A stretch of DNA of 64,000 bases from Halorubrum rutilum (GCF_024494565.1 NZ_JANHDN010000007.1:1-64000); one strand, 5' to 3'. Positions 15,636-24,308 are shown, numbered from the stretch's first letter. The notes: a model not told the origin generated them from the letters alone. Made by a program: numbers and translations.

Positions 15636-16085
15636 ATGTTAGCTGAATTCACGACGCTACCGCTGCAGCTCGACGCCCCCCTCGCGGGCGAACTGTTCCT
15701 GATCGGTCGGATCCTGTTCGGCGCCACGCTCGCGTTCATGGGCCTGAACCACTTCATGGACCTCGACACGATGGCCGGCTACGCCGAGTTCAAGGGGCTG
15801 CCGGCGCCGCGCTTCTCCGTGGTCGCCTCCGGGCTCGTCCTGGTGCTCGGCGGGCTCGGGATCGTGGTCGGCGCGTTCCCCGTGGTCGCGGCCGGCGCGC
15901 TCGCCGCCTTCCTGCTCGTCTCCGCCGTGACGATGCACGACTTCTGGTCGATCGACGACCCCGAGGAGAAGCAGAGCGAGATGACGAGCTTCCTGAAGAA
16001 CGTCTACGGCGCCGGCGCCGCGGTCGCGCTGCTCGCCGTCGGCGGCACCGCGTGGCCCTACGCGCTCGGCCTCGGCCTGTTCTGA
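15636..16085 (+). CDS. DoxX family membrane protein
   Basis: A 149-aa membrane protein with four hydrophobic segments (about 20-38, 60-82, 84-104, 128-147) and the DoxX start pattern LIGRILFGATLAFMGLNHFMDLDTMAGYAEFKGLPAPR. DoxX-type proteins are thought to pass electrons to or from quinones, and the homologues CatD and MhqP are induced by quinones and other electrophiles. It lies between a divergent HxlR gene and a VOC-family gene, which supports a detoxification role. ATG 15636 follows a good TATA box. Confidence 0.88.
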   Translation: MLAEFTTLPLQLDAPLAGELFLIGRILFGATLAFMGLNHFMDLDTMAGYAEFKGLPAPRFSVVASGLVLVLGGLGIVVGAFPVVAAGALAAFLLVSAVTMHDFWSIDDPEEKQSEMTSFLKNVYGAGAAVALLAVGGTAWPYALGLGLF

Positions 16086-16162
16086 CCGGATGCGACCGTT
16101 CCGAACCGAACGCGACCGTTCTGATCGAACGCGACCGTTCTAACCGGACGCGACGCCTTCTG
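16085..16162. repeat. Degenerate 19-20-bp tandem repeat, about four units
   Basis: Units begin near 16085, 16105, 16125 and 16144 and share a core like GAACGCGACCGTTC, itself an imperfect palindrome (GAAC...GTTC). The array starts at the doxX stop codon and ends about 60 bases before the VOC gene. It may be a multi-site operator, a structured 3' end or a slippage product. Confidence 0.6.
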
Positions 16163-16221
16163 ACCGTTCTTTCGACCCGCCAGTACCACTAACTGACTCC
16201 GCGACCACCCGACACACGACC

Positions 16222-16704
16222 ATGACCGACGCCCCGCCCACCACCGGACTGCACCACGTGACGAACATCTGCACCGACATGGACGAGACGGTCGCGTTCT
16301 ACGAGGACGCGCTCGGCTGGTACACGGTCAAGCGGACCCAGAACTACGACGACCCGGGGACGCCCCACTACTACTTCTCCTCCACGCCGGAGGGGGAGCC
16401 GGGGACGAACGTCACCTACTTCGAGTACCCGAACTCGCAGGGCGCGCCCGGCCCGGGCGCGAGCCACCACTTCGCGTTCGGCGTCGAAGACGAGGAGACG
16501 CTCCGCGAGTGGCAGGCGCACCTCCGCGAGCAGGGGGTTCGGGTCTCCGAGGTGAAGGACCGCACCTACTTCAAGAGCATCTACTTCAGCGACCCCGACG
16601 GGCTCGTCTTCGAGCTGGCGACCGAGGGGCCGGGGTTCGCCCGCGACGAGGAGGACCCCGGCAGCGCGGAGATCGACCCGTTCGCGGAGGGGTACGAGAA
16701 CTGA
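16222..16704 (+). CDS. VOC family protein, ring-cleaving-dioxygenase-like
   Basis: A 160-aa vicinal-oxygen-chelate (glyoxalase fold) protein. Metal ligands are visible as His in GLHHVTNIC, His in ASHHFAFGVE and Glu in GLVFELATEGPGF. The phrases LGWYTVKRTQNYDDPGTPHYYF and GEPGTNVTYFEYP match the N-terminal half of MhqO/CatE-type ring-cleaving dioxygenases, so quinone or catechol turnover is likely. The protein is about half the length of those two-domain enzymes and would need to dimerise. It follows doxX on the same strand after a repeat array; ATG 16222. Confidence 0.85.
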   Translation: MTDAPPTTGLHHVTNICTDMDETVAFYEDALGWYTVKRTQNYDDPGTPHYYFSSTPEGEPGTNVTYFEYPNSQGAPGPGASHHFAFGVEDEETLREWQAHLREQGVRVSEVKDRTYFKSIYFSDPDGLVFELATEGPGFARDEEDPGSAEIDPFAEGYEN

Positions 16705-16731
16705 GCGGGGACACGAGACCGAACGGCCCAG

Positions 16732-17238
16732 TCAGGACTCCACGAGCGTCGCGAACCGATCGAGCGCGCGCCGGCAGAGGGGGACGTACCACGCCGCGAC
16801 AACCGGCACCTCGATGACGACGCGACTCCGGCCCGACTCCCCGGCGTAGCCGTCGACGCGGTGACCCGTCGCCGGCACCCCCGCGACCCGCCAGTCCCAG
16901 CGTCGGCCGTTGCACGCGGTCACGCGAAACGGGAGCCACGTGCCGCCGACCCGGACCCGCCCGGTCGTCCCCCGAGTCACGTACCGGTCGTCGCTCTCGA
17001 CCGCCTCGATCGCCGGCCCCCAGTCGGGCCAGGCGCGGGTGTCGCGGAGCGCCTCGGCGGCGACCGCCGGCCCGACCCCGACGTCGCGACCCACGGCGAG
17101 CGTCGCCCCCTCGCGGACGACCGTCGACGCCGAGCCGCCGCCGCACCGGTCCGAACCGGAACGCCCGCCGACGTCGACGGCCCCGTCGGAATCGAAACGT
17201 TCGTCCGATTCCTCGCCCGAACGAGACCGGTAATTCAC
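16732..17238 (-). CDS. SRPBCC-like protein
   Basis: A 168-aa protein whose residues about 40-165 look like the SRPBCC (START/Bet v1/polyketide cyclase) fold: EALRDTRAWPDWGPAIEAVE, then GTTGRVRVGGTWLPFRV and the final helix PLCRRALDRFATLVE. Such proteins bind hydrophobic ligands. The first 38 residues are low-complexity and Ser/Asp/Gly-rich; the start is a GTG at 17238 and a later GTG is possible. It converges on the VOC gene, 27 bases away. Substrate and role are unknown. Confidence 0.65.
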   Translation of the reverse strand: MNYRSRSGEESDERFDSDGAVDVGGRSGSDRCGGGSASTVVREGATLAVGRDVGVGPAVAAEALRDTRAWPDWGPAIEAVESDDRYVTRGTTGRVRVGGTWLPFRVTACNGRRWDWRVAGVPATGHRVDGYAGESGRSRVVIEVPVVAAWYVPLCRRALDRFATLVES

Positions 17239-17359
17239 GGTTCGTTAAACGCTCCCGTCGCAGTTAAGCCGACGCATATTAATTCCTTAAATGGTATCAG
17301 GTCTCATTATCTCTTTCCACGAAGGGTTAATACGGGGATCCGCGCTATCGAGCGTCAAG

Positions 17360-17482
17360 ATGGCCGACGACCGCGACACCATGAAAGACGTCTCGCACAC
17401 GGCACCGCACGACACCTCGGCGAAGGGAGTCTGGCGACGGGGCCGAGGTCCCGTCGAGGAAGAGGAAGAAGAGGAGGAGTAA
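17360..17482 (+). CDS. Small haloarchaeal protein with poly-Glu tail
   Basis: A 40-aa peptide beginning MADDRDTMKDVSHTAPHD and ending in eight consecutive glutamates. AT-rich TATA-like DNA (CATATTAATTCC, near 17276-17287) lies about 75 bases before ATG 17360. An in-frame ATG at 17291 would add 23 residues, which look less protein-like. Similar short acidic-tailed proteins beginning this way are, as far as I recall, found in other haloarchaea. Function is unknown; it stands alone between two minus-strand genes. Confidence 0.55.
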   Translation: MADDRDTMKDVSHTAPHDTSAKGVWRRGRGPVEEEEEEEE

Positions 17483-17597
17483 CCCCGTCGCACCCCGCGG
17501 TTTCCCGATTTCCCCGACGCGGGTACCGGTCGGTTCGCCGTCCGCACTCCTCGTCCCGCCCTGTCTCCCGTCGTCCCGTTCTCCGCCGTCTCGCTCC

Positions 17598-18548
17598 TCA
17601 CCGCTCCGGGCGGTCCGTCTCGCGACGCTCCCCGACCTCCGAGCCCCTCTCCCCGACCTCCGAGTCCGTCTCCGGGACGCCGAGCTCCTCCGCTTCCGTC
17701 GGCGCTCGGCCGAGCATGGCCCGCAGCGACGACCACGCCTGTCGCCTGTCGCCGCCCTTCGAGAGCGGGATTCCGACGAACGACGCCGCCGGGTGCGTCG
17801 TCTCCGGCCCGAGGTGGTCCATGTGCGCGGAGACCCACGTGAACACGACGGACAACGCCGTGAGCACGGCGAACGAGACCCAGGATTCGACCGGGGAGAG
17901 GCCCGCCGCCCCGACCGCGACGCCGGCGATGACGTAGACGAAGGCGACGAAGATCAGGAGGACCGTCACCGTCGCCAACAGGTCGTTGACCGCGGTGACG
18001 CGGGCGTTGTAGTCGATCCACTCGGCGTAGCTCCGGAGGAGCCGCTCGTCGAACCCGGCGTCCCCTCCGGGACCGTCCGGCCCCGGTTCCACGCCGGAGC
18101 GCTCGCGGGCGACCACGGCGTCGACGGCGTCTATCGACAGCCCGCCGCGGAGGTCGGAGGCGGTGTAGGTGACGGCGGCCAGTCCGGTCGACGCGAGCAG
18201 GAGGAGCCCGCCGACGACGGTGAAGGGGTTCAGGAAGACGGCCAGGTCGACCGTCGTCTGGACGACGATGGAGCCGCCGGTGACGACGATCCCGATGAGC
18301 AGCAGGTTCGCCTTCAGGATCTCGATCGCCTTGTTGTCGATCTCGCGGAGCCGCTCGACCTGGTAGTCGAACGTCCGCTGGAGCTCCTCGCGAGTCGTCC
18401 CCGCGACCGCGGGGTCGACGGCGGGCTCCGGGGCCCCCGCGTCGGGGGGAGCGACGGCCGACCCCCCGTCGGCCGCGTCGCCCGCGTCGGGGGCGTCGCC
18501 GTCGGCGGGGCGGCGCTGACGGTCGGTCGCGTCCCCTCGGTCGGTCAT
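17598..18548 (-). CDS. Four-helix membrane protein of unknown function
   Basis: A 316-aa protein with an acidic disordered N-terminus (about 1-50), then an amphipathic stretch QVERLREIDNKAIEILKAN running straight into the first membrane segment (LLLIGIVVTGGSIVV). A second segment follows (PFTVVGGLLLLASTGLAAV), a cytoplasmic loop of about 70 residues, two more segments (TVTVLLIFVAFVYVIAG and WVSFAVLTALSVVFTWVSA) and a charged C-terminus of about 60 residues. The DNKA...L opening of helix 1 recalls membrane effector modules such as PycTM/SLATT proteins, but that is only a resemblance. ATG 18548 was chosen because upstream codons overlap antisense GC-rich sequence. Confidence 0.65.
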   Translation of the reverse strand: MTDRGDATDRQRRPADGDAPDAGDAADGGSAVAPPDAGAPEPAVDPAVAGTTREELQRTFDYQVERLREIDNKAIEILKANLLLIGIVVTGGSIVVQTTVDLAVFLNPFTVVGGLLLLASTGLAAVTYTASDLRGGLSIDAVDAVVARERSGVEPGPDGPGGDAGFDERLLRSYAEWIDYNARVTAVNDLLATVTVLLIFVAFVYVIAGVAVGAAGLSPVESWVSFAVLTALSVVFTWVSAHMDHLGPETTHPAASFVGIPLSKGGDRRQAWSSLRAMLGRAPTEAEELGVPETDSEVGERGSEVGERRETDRPER

Positions 18549-18771
18549 GCGACGGGGTTCTCGCAGGGGCGCCGTAAGGCTACCGGCGGCCGTGGGGCCG
18601 TGTCCCGGTGACGCGACCCGACCGACCCCCGCGGGACGCTGGCCCGTCTCCACGTGTGTCACGAGGCGCGACGTCCCGGCCAGCGGCGCGACACCCGCGT
18701 CCCCGACCGCCGTTCTCGCGGCTGATAGCCGCGGAGGTGGGTTTAACCCGGGCCGCGGCCGACCGCGATCC

Positions 18772-19740
18772 ATGATCGAGGTGGCGGGGCTGCGGAAGGC
18801 GTACGGCGACTTCGCGGCGGTCGTCGACAGCGACTTCTCCGTCGCGGAGGGCGAGGTGTTCGGCATCGTCGGCCCGAACGGCGCCGGGAAGACGACGACG
18901 CTGAAGGTGCTCGCCGGGCTCGTCGAGCCAACCGAGGGCGAGGTCGAGGTCGCCGGCTTCCCCTCCGACGACCCGGAGATGCGACGGCGGCTCGGCTTCC
19001 TCCCCGAGGAGTCGCCCTTATACGAGGAGATGACCCCGCTGTCGTACCTGGAGTTCTTCGCCGACCTGTACGACGTGCCGAGCGACGTCGCCGACGAGCG
19101 CATCGCGGCCGCGCTCGACCGGCTCGAACTGGACCACCGCGAGCGCCGGCTCGGCGACATGTCGAAGGGGATGAAACGCAAGGTCGCGATCGCAAGGTCG
19201 CTCGTCAACGACCCGGACGTGCTCGTGTACGACGAGCCGGCCTCCGGGCTCGACCCGGTGACGACGAACTCCGTGCTGGAGTTCACTCGGGAGCTGCGCG
19301 CGGCCGGCAAGACCGTCGTCTTCTCCGCGCACAACCTCTACCACGTCGAGTCCGTCTGCGACCGCGTCGTGGTGATGAACGAGGGCCGGATCGTCGCCCG
19401 CGGGAGTGTCGACGGGATCCGCGAGCGACACGGCGAGACGACGTACCACGTGTTCACCGACGTCGCGCCCGCCGCCACCGACCGGCTGGGCGAGACCCTC
19501 GACGACCCCGAGGGCGCGACCGAGGCGGTCGGCGACCGGTTCCGAACCGCCGTGCCCGACATGGACGCGGTCGAGGCCGTCCGGGCGGCCGCCGCGGAGG
19601 CGGGCGGGGAGGTCGTCGACATCCGGACCCGCGAGCCGAGCCTGGAGGACGTGTTCCTCGACATCGTCGGGCGGCCGATGCCCGGGCGGTACGCCGCCGG
19701 GAGCGGGGCGATCGAGGGGGTCGAGGAGGGGGCCGAGTGA
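18772..19740 (+). CDS. ABC-2 type exporter ATP-binding protein
   Basis: A 322-aa ATPase of the ABC-2/NatA class. Walker A is GPNGAGKTT (34-42), the signature is MSKGMKRKVAIARSL, Walker B is VLVYDEPASGLDP and the switch His is in FSAHNLYHVE. The C-terminal 90 residues (YHVFTDVAPAA... SLEDVFLDIVG) form the usual regulatory extension. It heads a three-gene operon; its stop overlaps the permease start in a GTGA junction. The exported substrate is unknown; similar haloarchaeal systems are annotated as drug or sodium exporters. Confidence 0.9.
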   Translation: MIEVAGLRKAYGDFAAVVDSDFSVAEGEVFGIVGPNGAGKTTTLKVLAGLVEPTEGEVEVAGFPSDDPEMRRRLGFLPEESPLYEEMTPLSYLEFFADLYDVPSDVADERIAAALDRLELDHRERRLGDMSKGMKRKVAIARSLVNDPDVLVYDEPASGLDPVTTNSVLEFTRELRAAGKTVVFSAHNLYHVESVCDRVVVMNEGRIVARGSVDGIRERHGETTYHVFTDVAPAATDRLGETLDDPEGATEAVGDRFRTAVPDMDAVEAVRAAAAEAGGEVVDIRTREPSLEDVFLDIVGRPMPGRYAAGSGAIEGVEEGAE

Positions 19741-21650
19741 TCGACCGGCTCCGGAGGGTCCTCCGGGTCGCGCGCTGGGAGGTCGCCCGCGCCGGCGGCG
19801 GGGTCGACCGCCGCACGCTGGCCGCGGCGCTCGCGCTCGTACTCGTCGCCGGCGCCGTCCTCGGCGGGGGGCTCGCGGTCGGCGCGGTCGGGCTCGACGT
19901 CGACCGCGACGTGTACCGCGTCGCCGTCGACGGCGACTCCCCGTACGCGGACGCGGTCGAGGCGGCGCCCGCGCTGACGCACGTGCCCGTCGACGGCGCC
20001 GCGCTCGGCGACACGGCGGACCTCGTCGTCCTCGACCGGCGGAGCGGGTCCGGCGGCGTCGAGACCGTCGCCGTCCGCGCCGGCGACACGCGGAAGGGCG
20101 AGGCCGCGGCCGCCGAGTTCCGCGAGGCCGTCGAGGCGCACAACGAGCGGCTGATGGCGGCCGAGGAGAACGCGACCGCCGCCTTCCCGGTCACCGTCAC
20201 CCTCCGGTACGTCGGGCGGACGAGCGCGCTCGACGACGGCCCGACGCTCGGGGAGGGGGGTGACAGCGACGATGGCGGTTCGGGCGACGGGAGCGGGGGC
20301 GGTTCGGGAAGCGGCGACGGCGACGGGACCGACGCCGCGACCGGCGACACCGCGACCGACGACGCCGCGAGCAACGCCGGAAGCGGGGGCGGCGGCCTCG
20401 CCGTCCCCTCGGTCGGCGGCGGGACGTTCGGCGCCGACACGGTCGGCTCGCCGGGGTCGATCTCGCCGCCGTTCCCCTTCGTCTCGCTGCTCCTGGCGTT
20501 CGTCTTCCTCGTCCCGATGAACTTCATCATCCAGGCGTACGGCTCCTCGGTGCTCGACGAGCGCACGAACCGGCGGGGGGAGCCCCTGCTCGTCACGCCG
20601 CTCTCCCCGGTCGACATCGTCGCGGGGAAGACCCTCCCGTACGTCGCGGCCGCGCTCCTCGTCACGACCCTCATCGCGGTCGCCGTGGGCGGCGGCGCCC
20701 TCTCGGTGGTCGCCGTGCTCCCCGTCGCCCTAGCGTTCCTCGGGGCCACGTTCGTCGGCGCGATGTTCGCGCGGTCGTTCAAGGAGCTCACCTTCGTCAC
20801 GGTCGGCGTCAGCGTGCTCCTCACGACGTACGCGTTCGTCCCCGCCGTCTTCACCAACGTGACGCCCGTCGCGCTGGTGTCGCCGCTGACGCTCGTCGTC
20901 TTCGACCTGCAGGGCGAGGCCGTCTCGGCCGGCGAGGCGCTCTTTTCGACCGCGCCGATGTCGCTGGGCGCCGCGCTCCTGTTCGGGCTCGGGCTCGGCG
21001 TCTACCGGGAAGAGGACATGTTCACCCAGAAGCCGGTGGCGCGGAAGCTCCTCGACGCGCTCGCGGTGCGGCTCTCGGCGGTCGAGGACGCCGGACTCGG
21101 TGACCTCGCCGACCGCCGGCGGCTCCGCGCGCTCGGCTCGGTGGCGTTCCTCACCGCCTGCGCGATCCCCTTCGTCTTCGTCGCGGAGCTGCTGGCGGTC
21201 GCGACGCTGTTCGCGCTCCCCGTGACGGTCTCGATCCCGGTGCTCCTCGTGACGATCGCCTTCGTCGAGGAGGTCGCCAAGAGCGTCCACCTCTACGCCG
21301 GCTTCGAGCGCGGCGTCTTCGCCCGGACCGACCGGGTCGCCGTCGCGGTCGGGCTCGCCTCCGCGGTCGGCTTCTTCCTCGCCGAGAAGGCCACGGCGGT
21401 CGTGCAGGCGGTCGGGCTCACCGAGCTGTACGTCGGCCGGGCCGCGTTCGGGAGCGTCGCCGGCGTGGAGGGGCTCCCGCCGGTCGTCCTCGCAGCGCTG
21501 CTGTTCGCGCCCCTCGTCCTCCACGGCCTCGCCACGACCGTCGCCGCGGTCGGGGCGAGCCGGGACCGGACGCGCTACGCGCTGACGCTGGCGCTGGCGA
21601 CGCTTATCCACGCCGCGTACAACTTCGGGGTGGTGAGCCTCCATGGGTGA
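19737..21650 (+). CDS. ABC-2 permease fused to PrsW-like protease domain
   Basis: A 637-aa membrane protein. The N-terminal two thirds is an ABC-2 permease: one membrane segment near 25-45, an extracytoplasmic region with an extremely Gly/Ser/Asp-rich linker (about 178-225), then about five helices (about 240-430). Residues about 460-637 form a separate membrane domain with PrsW-type motifs: FVEEVAK (Glu511, Glu512, Lys515), GFFLAEK, VLHGLAT (His596) and LIHAAYNF (His625, Asn629). These match the glutamate/histidine positions of PrsW/CPBP intramembrane proteases. The start is GTG 19737, overlapping the ATPase stop. The next permease gene overlaps its end by 8 bases. Confidence 0.82.
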   Translation: MIDRLRRVLRVARWEVARAGGGVDRRTLAAALALVLVAGAVLGGGLAVGAVGLDVDRDVYRVAVDGDSPYADAVEAAPALTHVPVDGAALGDTADLVVLDRRSGSGGVETVAVRAGDTRKGEAAAAEFREAVEAHNERLMAAEENATAAFPVTVTLRYVGRTSALDDGPTLGEGGDSDDGGSGDGSGGGSGSGDGDGTDAATGDTATDDAASNAGSGGGGLAVPSVGGGTFGADTVGSPGSISPPFPFVSLLLAFVFLVPMNFIIQAYGSSVLDERTNRRGEPLLVTPLSPVDIVAGKTLPYVAAALLVTTLIAVAVGGGALSVVAVLPVALAFLGATFVGAMFARSFKELTFVTVGVSVLLTTYAFVPAVFTNVTPVALVSPLTLVVFDLQGEAVSAGEALFSTAPMSLGAALLFGLGLGVYREEDMFTQKPVARKLLDALAVRLSAVEDAGLGDLADRRRLRALGSVAFLTACAIPFVFVAELLAVATLFALPVTVSIPVLLVTIAFVEEVAKSVHLYAGFERGVFARTDRVAVAVGLASAVGFFLAEKATAVVQAVGLTELYVGRAAFGSVAGVEGLPPVVLAALLFAPLVLHGLATTVAAVGASRDRTRYALTLALATLIHAAYNFGVVSLHG

Positions 21651-22749
21651 CGCCGACCGGGCGGAACGCGACGGGGCGGAACGAGGCGACGCGACCGCCG
21701 GGCGGAGCGGCCGCCTCACGATCGCGGGCCGGGAGCTCGCGGGCCTGCGCGCCGAGAAGACGATCCTGCTGGCGATCGCGATCCAGCTGTTCATCGCCGC
21801 GTTCTCCTCGTTCCTCGTCGTCGGGCTCGTCTCGATGTACGACCCCGGCGCGCTCGGCGGCGCGGAGGTCGAGGTGGCCGGCGCGGGCGACGCCGTGAGC
21901 GACCTCGAACGCGCCGCGAGCGAGGTCGACGGGGCCTCGGTGACGCGCTACGAGGACGCCGCCGCCGCGCGCGTCGCCTTCGAGCGCAACGCCGCCGACG
22001 CGGTGGTGGTCGCGGACCGGAGCGACGACGGGCGGGTCGTCGCGAGCGTCACGGCGCCGGACGCGACGGTCGAGACGACCGTGATCGTCGTCCAGCTCCG
22101 GGCGCTGCTGCGGACCTACGAGCGACAGGAGCGCGCCGACCGGGCCGCCTCCCTGAGCCAGTCGCCGCTCCCCCTGCCGGACCGGACCGGCTCCAGCCCG
22201 TACTTCACGTTCACGTACACGGTGTTGATCCCCGTCCTCGTCTTCCTCCCCGTCTTCATCTCCGGGTCGCTCGCCGTCGATTCGATCACCGAGGAGATCG
22301 ACGAGGGGACGCTGGAGCTGCTCCGGGTCGCCCCGGTCACGCTGGGGGAGATCGTCGACGGGAAGGCGCTCGCGGCGGTCGCGATCGCCCCCGGACAGGC
22401 GCTGCTGTGGCTGCTCCTGCTCCGCGCGAACGGGACGTCCGTCGCCAACGTCCCGCGGATCCTCGCGTTGATGACCGCGCTGACGACGCTCGTCGTCGCG
22501 CTCGCCGTCGCCGTCTCGGCGCTCGCGCCCGACCGGCGGGCCGCGCAGTTCCTCTACTCGATCGGCGTCTTGGTCCTGTTCGGCGGCGCCACGGCGATGG
22601 CGGGCGGCCCGGCCAACGCGGTCGCGCGGCTCGCGATCGACAGCGCTGACGCGGCGACGACCGCCCTCGTCGTCGCCTACGTCGGCATCGCGGCGGTCGC
22701 GTACGTCGGCGTGCGGGGCCTCGTCGCGGAGAACGGGTTCGAGGGCTGA
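21643..22749 (+). CDS. ABC-2 type transporter permease
   Basis: A 368-aa permease: a short acidic N-terminus, a first membrane segment (ILLAIAIQLFIAAFSSFLVVG), a large extracytoplasmic domain (about 70-190), then five or six helices from FTYTVLIPVLVFLPVFISGSL onward. The cytoplasmic loop EEIDEGTLELLRVAPVTLGEIVDGK is the typical ABC-2 coupling region. It pairs with the fused permease upstream. ATG 21643 overlaps that gene by 8 bases. It is the last gene of the operon and converges on the TRIC-like gene. Confidence 0.88.
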   Translation: MGDADRAERDGAERGDATAGRSGRLTIAGRELAGLRAEKTILLAIAIQLFIAAFSSFLVVGLVSMYDPGALGGAEVEVAGAGDAVSDLERAASEVDGASVTRYEDAAAARVAFERNAADAVVVADRSDDGRVVASVTAPDATVETTVIVVQLRALLRTYERQERADRAASLSQSPLPLPDRTGSSPYFTFTYTVLIPVLVFLPVFISGSLAVDSITEEIDEGTLELLRVAPVTLGEIVDGKALAAVAIAPGQALLWLLLLRANGTSVANVPRILALMTALTTLVVALAVAVSALAPDRRAAQFLYSIGVLVLFGGATAMAGGPANAVARLAIDSADAATTALVVAYVGIAAVAYVGVRGLVAENGFEG

Positions 22750-22767
22750 ACGCTCCGAGGGCGGGGC

Positions 22768-23407
22768 TCACCACTCGCCGGTGACGCGCTCCACGAACCG
22801 TTCGACCCACCCGGCGGTCGGGAGCCGCCAGCCGTACGCGACCGCGACCAGGCGCGAGCCCGCCCAGCGCGCCCAGCGCGCCGACGGCCCAGTACGCGGT
22901 CCCGCCGAGCACCGCGGGGCTCGCGTAGAAGTCGTCGAAGAGGATGAACGGCGCGCGGTCGAGGAGGATGTCCGCGAACGCGCCGCCGCCGACCGCGTTG
23001 ATCGTCGCGATGGCGACGACGCCGAACGCGGAGACGCCCGCGTCGGTCGCCACGATCGCGCCGGTCGTCGCGAAGGCGGCGAGCCCGACGGCGTCCGCGA
23101 CGAGGGTGACCGGGTGCGTGTCGGGGTCGGCGAGCGCGACGCTGAGGGCGACGGCCAGGCCGACGCCGACGAGGCCGAGGGCGATCTCCGCGGGCGACCG
23201 GAGGGCGAGCGGGACCCGGTTCACGAGGAGATCGCGGGTCACGCCCCCGGCGAACGCCATCGCCAGCCCGACGACCGCGACGCCGAACAGGTCGAACTCC
23301 TCCCGGATCGCCTTCGTCGAGCCGACAAGCGCGAACGCGACCAGGCCGATCGTGTTCATCGCGGCGAACGGGTCGCCGAACAGGGTCGCCGCGAGCCCGC
23401 CCGTCAC
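22768..23407 (-). pseudogene. TRIC/UPF0126 family membrane protein with single-base frameshift
   Basis: The gene starts at GTG 23407 (GTGA overlap with the upstream gene) and reads as a UPF0126/TRIC channel: two internal repeats, with GSTKAIREEFDLFGV, AFAGGVTRDLLVNRVP and NAVGGGAFADILLDR. Near 22851 (GCGACCAGGCGCG on the plus strand) one extra base shifts the frame. In the next frame the sequence LVAVAYGWRLPTAGWVERF...TGEW then a stop at 22768 is clearly the true C-terminus, giving 212 aa. Without correction the frame runs on into the antisense of the ABC permease gene. Either a real mutation or an assembly error; most helices are before the shift. Confidence 0.8.
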
Positions 23408-24156
23408 TCCCCGAACGCCCCCAGGCTCGACTGCAGTTCGCGGTCCGGCACCTCGTCGGCCAGCTCGCGGCCGACCAGCTCGCGGGCGTCGACCGCGTAC
23501 GTCGAGCCGCCGCGGTCGAGCACGAGTACCCGGCCCTTCCAGCCGCGCACCGTGCCGGCCGCCATCGTCTCCGCCACGGGGCGCTCGTCGAGGTCGAGCC
23601 CGTAGTCGAAGTCGAAGCGCTCGATCGGGTCGAACCGATCGAGGAGCGCCTCCCACGCCGACTCGTCGACCGCGCGCCCGAACCCGGCGAGCTTCGTCGG
23701 CACCCGGACCCGGTCGACGAGGTCGTCGCCCTCCGCCAGCTCGGCCTCCACCCGTCGAGCGACGCGCCCGTCGGGAAACGTCCGGACGTGGGCGGCCCGG
23801 TCCGCGCCCTGCTCGCGGAGCCGCGTCTCCAGCCGCCACAGCCGCGTCACGCCGACCTTCAGCACGTCGGGGGCGAACGCGGCGAGGTAGAGCGCGTGCT
23901 CCTCGTGGCAGTCCATCTCGTCTTTCAGGCACGTCCCCGTGCACCGCGCGCACACCCAGACGCTCCCGTGGGCGTCGCAGTAGGGGGCCTCCGGGGCGTC
24001 GCAGGCGACGTGCTCGCCGTCGTGGACGGTGCCCGCGCAGCGGCGGTCGTCGAGGCCGTACGCGAGTTCCGTTCCGGCGTCGGCCTCGACGAACTCCACC
24101 GCGCCGCCGCTGGCGACGTAGAGCCCTTCGCCCGACTCGTAGCCCACGACCTGCAC
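23404..24156 (-). CDS. DUF2797 family zinc-binding-like protein
   Basis: A 250-aa protein of the DUF2797 family. The N-terminal half has a cysteine/histidine cluster (RRCAGTVHDGEHVAC, APYCDAH, VCARCTGTCLKDEMDCHEEH) likely to bind zinc. It is followed by ALYLAAFAPDVLKVGVTRLWRLETRLREQGAD, a segment resembling the GIY-YIG-like core of this family. The molecular function is not established. It overlaps the TRIC-like gene by 4 bases, so the two are probably co-transcribed. Start ATG 24156. Confidence 0.82.
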   Translation of the reverse strand: MQVVGYESGEGLYVASGGAVEFVEADAGTELAYGLDDRRCAGTVHDGEHVACDAPEAPYCDAHGSVWVCARCTGTCLKDEMDCHEEHALYLAAFAPDVLKVGVTRLWRLETRLREQGADRAAHVRTFPDGRVARRVEAELAEGDDLVDRVRVPTKLAGFGRAVDESAWEALLDRFDPIERFDFDYGLDLDERPVAETMAAGTVRGWKGRVLVLDRGGSTYAVDARELVGRELADEVPDRELQSSLGAFGE

Positions 24157-24308
24157 GCGCTCCCGTACGGGGAGCCGCGACTTATGAGCGTCGTCGGAGA
24201 GCCCGGGGCGAACGCGACCCGCGACGGACGCGACCCGAGGCTATCGCCGCGACTCGGGGGACACCGGCGCAAGAGTCAACACCGTTCGAGCCTCCTAGGT
24301 GATCTTTG

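Noticed and set aside
22337..22767. C-terminal extension of the TRIC-like frame over the ABC permease
   Set aside because: It is antisense to a real permease gene and arises only from the frameshift.
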